A stretch of DNA of 64,000 nt from positions 109,070,305 through 109,134,304 of the forward strand of contig NC_092859.1 of assembly GCF_032062135.1 (NCBI RefSeq). Direction: 5' to 3'. This DNA is from Pyxicephalus adspersus. Taxonomy: Eukaryota; Chordata; Amphibia; Anura; Pyxicephalidae. Shown here piece after piece: positions 57,001 through 64,000 of the stretch. The notes under the pieces were generated by a model, which made no database searches, was not told where the DNA came from, and saw only the letters and a program-made list of their open reading frames with translations. Every line of letters starts with the position of its first letter. Position 1 is the stretch's first letter. The position numbers and the translations under genes are program-made.

Positions 57001-60000
57001 AACATGTTGGAAATAACTGTACTATTGACCCATCATTGTATTTTCTGAACATGTGTGAAACTTGACTTTAACAATTTCAATAGTTTCCCTTGTAAATAAT
57101 TGGTGTTCATAAACAGCTTCACTGTTTCTATTTTACTCCCAGATATCAATTCAAATTAATTTTACTCAAAGTAACTTAAATTGACTTATTATTTTCTGCA
57201 TATATACACCAAAACCTAGACATGTCAGAAATTATTGATACTTTGCCACAAGTAATTTAATTGACATCACATTGTGCTGTCTTTTTTCTAATAGATAAGT
57301 GCCTTAAAAAGTCTTTTTAGTCAAGATTTAAGAACCTTTTTACATTGTGATTTCTTATTATTATCCATTACAATGAAAGTGTGATATATTGCATGAATCT
57401 GTGAGAGTAACACCTACATTAAAGTAAAATTAAATAAAATATAAAATGTTCTGAAGGGAATTTCTAAAAAGATAAAGCATTTTAAAAGGTGCCATATAAC
57501 ACTGCTGTAATGCTGCCACATAATCAACCAAGATTATCTTCTGTCTATGTTTACTACAATAAAAGCGTATTGAGCTAAACTGCTGCTGTATCACAACCAA
57601 CACCAAACATATATTTCCTCTGTGCAGAACACTATAACTACAGAAATGTACACATTTATATTCTGTAATGATCTGCCGTCATACTATGCTTGATGGAAGA
57701 AGCTGATGATTGTGATCTATCATTGTGGTTCCAAGTCTTATTATTGAATTTTCAGTCACTGCTTTTTGGAAGCAAATCCAATGCTTGGTTTGGTACTTGT
57801 AAAACATTCATTTTTGAGTCAACATGTAAGACATCACATTTTTTTTGTTTCAACATATACTATTTCCCAAATTTCTCTGAAGAAGCAGGAGTATGAATAT
57901 ATTTCAAAGTAAATTAATTTGTCTTTCTTAAATCAAAACAAAAAGAGATTTCCCAAAGAATGGGAGCATGAGATCCATAAGAAAAAAAGGCATATTATCC
58001 AGCTGTGTAAAAATGTACATGCCATCATTATTAACATATCAAAAGCCCAGACAGAAACAAAAAGATCACAAAACAAAGTGACAATACATCAGACACACTG
58101 TCCTTCTGAATACCCTACAGTATGTATGCAAAACAAATACTAGATTATACCATCACTGAAAACTATAAGTGAACATGACAAATACTATTTTCTAAGAAGC
58201 ATGTATCCCTTAAGGCAAATGATGTCAAATATACAATAGATTCTCAACAAAAATAAAGGTCAATGAAAAGCTTTTAAAAAACTAGAAGATTTAAGATAAA
58301 ATTATATAGACATACAGTCAAACAGGCAAGGCAACATTTTTAAAACAATGACAGTAAAGGCATTTCAGGAAATTAACATGGAAATTTGATATTTGCATAC
58401 AAACATGTTTGCATGTATAAGTGTCAACTGTGGTTTTTATTAAAAAAAATCTTGTCACTATCTAAATATCACTTGATATAGTTTTATACATAAAAGTTAC
58501 AGAGATAATTATCAAAAAATAATGGAGAAGACAAGGTGTACAACATGCAAGAGGGAAGCAGGGTCCTTTTATGAGTCAAAGTAAAATTAATTTTCAAGTG
58601 ATGCCTTTATTATCTGTCTGTATCAGAAATTATTCTTCATAATATTATAAAAGAGCAAAAGAAATGTTGTTTTTGAAGAAAAAGGTTATTGAAATGCAGA
58701 TAGGAAAGAATATAATAATAATACACCCACAATCCAGGCCTAACAACCCAAACATATTACCACAGTATTCCCAGGAACTGCTCATGAACATGGACACAAT
58801 TATGATAATGTTATGTTATGATAAATAACCTTTAGCTGTTTTATTAGCTAGTGGGGTTTTCTAAGTGGGACATATTCCCTTGTTTCTCTGTCTCCAACAA
58901 TCAACCCCCTTCCAATTTTTAACCCTAGCTAACTGTATTTTAGGTCTTTTTTGTTTGAAGCTAATCTTTACTAAAGTCTTCAGGCCAGTCACACAACTAT
59001 GTTGGCCTCCCTTTTTTTTTCTTTTCTTTTGGGCTAGGCAGTCTTTACTGATGAAGAAAGTGGTGTAGTCACATGACTTTGTTGGGCCCCTTTTCTTTTT
59101 TCCTCTTTCTTATTGATGCAGAAAATGGTTCCAACATAATGAATCCCTACTGAAGTTTTATGTTCATTTGGATCTGCCAGTAGATCATGTTTTTTCAACT
59201 ACCTTAAGCAGGGCAAGATTTCAGTAAAAGTAACATTTGCAGGGGGTGGGATAAATCATACTGAATAAGGCACTAACCATAGTTGATTTTCTTTGAGTTT
59301 TGCCTGATAAAGCTAATATGTTTTAGGTTTTAAGTGGATTGCTCTGATGCTTAAAGTTCATCCAGGTTGCCTTGGATGATCATACAATTATATCATATTT
59401 AAAACCCTGAAGTTTTAAAAAGTTCAACAGTCCAATGCATTTATTTGCCCTATTAGGGGGACAAGCTTAACTCCAAAATGTGTTTGCCTATTCTTTTTTA
59501 CTATTTATCAGATAACATCCAAAATAAAGGTTTACACTGTACTCCTGGAAAACATATGTGGCACTTCAATCCCAACATCCTAATTTTAGGTATCATCTCA
59601 ATATTTGAATATCATAAATATTTGATTGTACTATTCCATGTGAAGTTTCTTTTATATTGCACAAATAAACAATAAATGTTAGGTTCTATTTATATATATA
59701 TAAATATAGTGTGTTCTCTGAAATTACCAAGATCATCTGATCATTTAACAATAGGATTTTAAATGATTTATTCCTTTTTATAAAGTAACAGAAATGAGTT
59801 AAAAAGTTTTATCTTTTAAAAAAAGACGTGATAGACAGACATCACGGGAGATATAGCATAACATTTTGATACTGGGCAAAGCATAAAATACAGACAGTTT
59901 GCCTTAAAGACTGTATTGAGGAAAAAATAGAGGAAAGATGAACACATCTGACACCAAGCCATATTACTATATGGATCGATACCCAGTGCAGTACTGTAAC

Positions 60001-60967
60001 AAGTGCCTGAGGAGACAAGCTAGTATTTGGTTTGCCACCCTTCAAATGACCTTATGCCTCAAACAGTTTAAAGACTGATGGAAACAGATAAGAGAGCTAT
60101 TTTCCAACATTATGAGCCTTTTGACACAATGCCCAGTGGTATATTATCAGAAAAGTTACCCAGTTTCATGCTGGTGTACAGTAGACGATGGATGGGCAAT
60201 ATTTTGTAGAAGAAATGGCAAAGGAGCAAGACAGAAAGAGTGATGGTAAGGTGATGTCATGTCAGACATAGCAAAAAAACAAAAAAACACAATCCTCAAA
60301 ATAGGTTGAAAAAAAATTCATTTTGCTTTAACAAGGGCATAAAAAAGTAAAATGTTTGTATATAGCATTAAAGTAATAAATCTTGATTTGTTATAGCCAT
60401 TTTATCACATATATTCTATATTAAACCATTTAAATTTTTATGTTGGAACATTTCATAATCATGAGAAGTATAGTGGTTGAAAAGATGGTGTTTTATATAT
60501 GTGGGTATTTTTTCATATTAAATGTTTATTAAAAAATGTATGGTCTTTTTAATGTTCATTACCAATGCAGCACTACTTCCTGTGCTGTAGTGCTACAACA
60601 TTGCTGAGCATATATGGTATAAGACAGAATTTCCTCTAACTGCATACTTACAATTATTTATGTATTACGTAGAATAGCAAAATAAGAAGCATGTACAAAA
60701 GTCACTTTACAAATAAATATAAAAAATATATTGTGTTGTGTTCAGTCGAGATACCATACAATACCCTAAATCTTTAACAATTTTATGTTTTGGAAATATT
60801 GGCAAAAGCTACCCGAAAGGTCTTAGGGTACGTCTCAGGGATCAGGAGTCGTTTGTATTCTGCTGAATTCCGAAATTGCATTCAGCATTTGGATGCTGTA
60901 AGATCCTCCATTAACATGATCTCATTATTTTTTTTGAAACTAAGGGCCAAGGGAGGGTGATCTAGAT
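57001..60967. other. Intergenic DNA, no gene
   Basis: AT-rich; no domain in any frame. Contains the 77-bp tandem duplication listed separately and an AT run near 59690-59705. Confidence 0.55.
58965..59118 (+). repeat. 77-bp tandem duplication
   Basis: TCTTTACTAAAG starts a unit at 58965 and TCTTTACTGATGAAG the next at 59042. Both carry AGTCACA(C/T)(A/G)ACT, TGTTGG(C/G)C and a C/T-rich tail. A partial third unit may start near 59105. Confidence 0.7.
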
Positions 60968-61332
60968 CAGCGGTTGCCAACCTTTTTGGTCCAACGGACC
61001 ACTAAAATTACGGGCACCTGACCGCGCATGCACGGGGAGCGGGTTGTCAATCAAAAGGGAGGAATCTCCCCCATAGTGACGTCATAACTTCATAACCCCG
61101 CTCACTCAACCATCGCAGATCTGAGCCTGTGATGGGAGAGTGGGCGGGTTGTGTCGTGAAACACAGACTACCCACTTTCCAGAGCCAGGGATTTGCATGG
61201 GGGACATGGTTCACGGCTCTGGCCGGTGCACCCCCCCGGCAGTGTCCTTCTCCTGACCCCGCTCCGGGGTGCACCGACCAGAGCAACGGACCCCCAAAAT
61301 CTTCTCGCGGACCACCAGTGGTGGACCATCTG
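60968..61332. mobile_element. hAT-type MITE, second family
   Basis: Left end CAGCGGTTGCCAACCTTTTT; the right end on the minus strand is CAGATGGTCCACCACTGGTG. The interior is GC-rich, with GGTGCACCCCCCCGG and TCCTTCTCCTGACCCCGCTC, shared in style with the MITE at 37677 (TCCTTCTCCTGACCCTGCCG). No ORF with a known domain. Flanking octamers do not match clearly, so the exact right end is uncertain. Confidence 0.7.
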
Positions 61333-61429
61333 TTTGAGTACCAAAATACATCTTCCAGGGGTCGATCATTGGCTGAATTCAAATCCTATAAAAGTCAATA
61401 GTACAAAATTTTTTGCCCCCTGCGATTTT

Positions 61430-61760
61430 GTGTGCAAGGTATGGTATCTAGGAACAAGGACTGACAGAAGACCAAGAACAAACTGGAGCAGGATGGGGAC
61501 ACAAAGGGAGGTCAGCCAGTCCAGGGTCAGCAATCAGAAGATCCACACACTACATGCTACTATATGACACACTACAGAAGAGCAGAAAACAAGACCAAGA
61601 AACCGAGCCAGGAGTCATACACAGGTAGTCAGCCAACCAAGTGAGGTATCTCACTTGAAGAGGTGTAAGACAAGGCATAGTCAGGTCACATGCAAATATC
61701 AGTTCAGGCAGTAATCCTGGGTCTGAAAACAGGCAACAGGTAATCCCAAGGAAAATTGCT
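61430..61760. repeat. Repeat-like purine-rich segment, unassigned
   Basis: Dense in AGACCAAG, AGCCAGGAGTCATACACAGG and TAGTCAGCCAACCA, which I associate with dispersed frog repeats. No ends or ORF identified. Confidence 0.35.
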
Positions 61761-63726
61761 TAAAAGAAAAAGCTTAATGCTACAACAGGCAACTAGTAAC
61801 TGCTATATAGAACTAGCAGCCAATGACTAGAGTCCATGCAACTATAAGGAAAGTGCGGATGCTGCAAGCTTCTAAGCATGGGACAGACAATTTCTTCTGG
61901 TAAGTAAGTATGCTGCTGTTGGGAATTTACAGGGAGCAGAAGACTGCGATGGCATACAGCATGGGAACATTGGTCAGATAAGAATCTTTTAATAGGAACT
62001 CTCTGTGAGTATAAAATAAATAATCTATTAACACATCTTCTAACATTATAATTAAAAATAAAATTAATAAAAGCAGAAGAGTGTTCCTGCAAGGTGATTT
62101 TCATTGACAGAGCTAGTGAAGTTTTATACTAAATTGAGCACAGTAATACAAAATAGATTTGTTTTTTTAAAGTAATGATATAAAACGTTTACATTACTTA
62201 CTTTTACTAACCCAAAACCCTTAAGCTTATACTACATAACATACCATTGTTCACAGGTGTAAACCTTTGTAAATCTCTGTTTTGCACATAAAAAAACATA
62301 GGGACATACAGTAATTGGAGGAAAACATGTTTAGCAAATCAGGTTTAACTTAAGAAAAAAAGTTAGCAAACTAAATCATGCTAGCATTAGTAGTGCCCTT
62401 TAGTGAATAAGGCTGTTTATCTGTAACCTCGTGGTGGATTGCACAATGCAATTAAAACAAAATTTCATTTGAAGACTTTATATATGTGGTAATCTGTAAT
62501 TTTGTAAATACTAATTTTATTATATGATTATTCATTTGTTTTTTTTCCTTACAATTGACACTTAACCATCTAGTAACACTGCCCTAAATATCATGCTGTT
62601 AATCTTTTTCCTTCAGTTAATTTTTTTTTATTGATGCACTGAATTCCAGCACAAAGTGAACACATTCAGCCTGAGGTATAATTGCATCTAACTATAGCTA
62701 ATTGTCAGTGTTTGCAAGAGCCTGAAGCAATAATCAATTATTTTGAGAGTGTGTTGATTTATATACTCAATATTGAGTAAACACATATGTGTTTATAGTG
62801 TTATGTTCACTCCTATATTTGCCAAAAGGGAAATTTATTTATGGCCCATAAAAGCAATGTCCATAAGTCTGGAATCCTACCCTCAACAGTAAAGGATTTT
62901 ATTGAAAGATAAATGAAATCCTGACACAGCAACTGTTTTGTTTTTGTGTGTTTCATGAGACCAGCACTAGTAACATCATTTTAAAAACATAGTCATTTTC
63001 ACAGTTGTGTTGTTGGATTCCCTCTGTGCCTCCGAATATGAAGCAGAAAGGAAGGACAATCCAGTCGTATAATGACCTCACATATGATCATCATACAAAC
63101 CCTCACAAAAGAAGAAATAATTCTGTATTGCCAAACTGTTCCTTGCCCTAGTAGAAAAATTCTAAGTAATAAAAGAAAAATTGAAAATAAAACAATATTG
63201 GATTGGACTTCAGAATGTATCTAAACCTAAGAACCAAACTGTAATATATTGCACACTTTTAGAGAGAGAGCATAAAGAACGTCTCGCTATGGCAAACAGT
63301 ATGTTAATTATGCCTAATCTAATAAACCCCTACTTTATCCACACTAGATATTTTAACTACTTACATGCAGTCCGCCACTGCAATCCTTTGAACCTTCACG
63401 CATAATTCCACCATACTACACTGCCATGATCTCTTTTCAAGTAAGTAAAAAATTTGATGAAAATATGAACTTATAAATTACAGGCTTGTATATATTTTGA
63501 TATTGAAGCTCTATATTGGTATTCTCTACTGGTATTGATTACAACAATTTCAGACATCCTACATGATGACTTTTTTTGATGTTTGTCAATCTGTCACAAT
63601 GTCAGTTACTATGTATATATACTTTAAAGACATTGATATGTATGTATATACCTTATTGAATCTCTGCAAGTGCTTTAGTTTAATATTGCTTTTTATACTT
63701 TATTGACTAGTATAAGCCCATATGAC
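61761..63726. other. Intergenic DNA, nothing recognised
   Basis: No domain in the frames at 61793-62104 (minus) or 63181-63405. 62560-62780 looks single-copy. Confidence 0.5.
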
Positions 63727-63766
63727 ATCCCCTGAAAGAAGCCAAAATGGCAAAACACATCGGGAT
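63727..63766 (+). ncRNA. Hammerhead-like ribozyme motif D
   Basis: ATCCC and GGGAT at the two ends pair perfectly (stem I). CTGAAAGA resembles CUGANGA with one extra A. GCC-AAAAT-GGC forms stem II. AAAACACATC follows in place of GAAACGCGTC, the same CpG-decay changes as motif C. The fold is well kept, but the core carries an insertion and the G of GAAA is lost. Downstream AT-rich DNA resembles that after motif B. Confidence 0.5.
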
Positions 63767-64000
63767 CTAAGCATTAATTGACTATTGATCATTGTATATA
63801 TGATTATTTTAAATATCTTTGGTGAACGTAACTTCTGTAGTTTAATGTTGTCTATTGCATAAACCTTAAATACATTGATTGAATTTAACATACTTTTGCC
63901 TTAAAGAGAAGTTGCTTATGTTCTCTCTCTAATCGTTTGTTTACAAACCAGGCTCAGCAACTCTAATTACTTGAGATTTTAACTGGGACCCTACCCTCTC
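63767..64000. other. AT-rich DNA to the window edge
   Basis: Probable tail of the element holding motif D (GCCTTAAAGAGAAG near 63898). No gene. Confidence 0.4.

Noticed and set aside
59307..59345. GCCTGATAAAGCTAATATG ... TTTTAGG, like a decayed hammerhead
   Set aside because: The GAAA strand is absent and the stems do not pair, so it cannot be told from chance.

Overview
This window looks like intergenic DNA from a large, repeat-rich vertebrate genome. The mix points to an anuran amphibian: a CR1-like LINE tail, a Penelope-like element with a GIY-YIG nuclease, several hAT families, and short fold-back or TTAA-flanked elements with CpG-rich cores. That assignment is inference, because no host gene allows a species call. 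I found no intact host protein-coding gene and no tRNA, rRNA or CRISPR. Almost every long open frame is chance or lies in a repeat. The DNA is AT-rich, with local GC- and CpG-rich islands that are nearly all repeat cores. There is one assembly gap, 31306-32158.

Layout. 1-10 kb: AT-rich DNA with a GC-rich repeat (1.2-1.7 kb), a fold-back element (3.84-4.25 kb), a CR1-like 3' end on the minus strand (4.35-4.94 kb) and a TTAA-ended repeat (8.9-9.3 kb). 10-13 kb: two TTAA-flanked elements, then a fold-back MITE abutting the 3' end of a hAT transposon. 16.7-20.7 kb: a nested composite bounded by inverted arms of about 140 bp, containing a TA-flanked MITE. 20.7-25.3 kb: a repeat shared with 40.3 kb, another TTAA element carrying a 204-bp repeat, a MITE and a SINE-like repeat. 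25.3-30.6 kb: a decayed Penelope-like retroelement followed by a hammerhead-like motif. 35.5-36.4 kb: a possible SGNH-hydrolase relic. 37.7-40.6 kb: hAT MITEs, a cluster of nested palindromes and a second, better kept hammerhead-like motif. 42-46 kb: MITEs and a 712-bp TTAA element with very strong GC-rich hairpins. 47.2-50.5 kb: a hAT transposase pseudogene, an 89-bp tandem array and a minus-strand relic of an uncharacterised multicopy protein. 52.8-57 kb: TTAA elements, a MITE and a 1-kb purine tract. 57-64 kb: mostly featureless DNA with a hAT MITE and a last hammerhead-like motif.

The genes do not form a pathway; the window is a record of mobile elements. Two observations stand out. First, four dispersed copies of a CTGANGA / hairpin / CGAAACGCGT-type motif look like small hammerhead ribozymes, and one lies downstream of the Penelope-like coding region. 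Second, a TTAA-flanked family of at least six copies has kept a 5' splice-donor sequence in every copy, most copies share a CRE-like GACGTCA block, and several cores have grown into long perfect or near-perfect hairpins.
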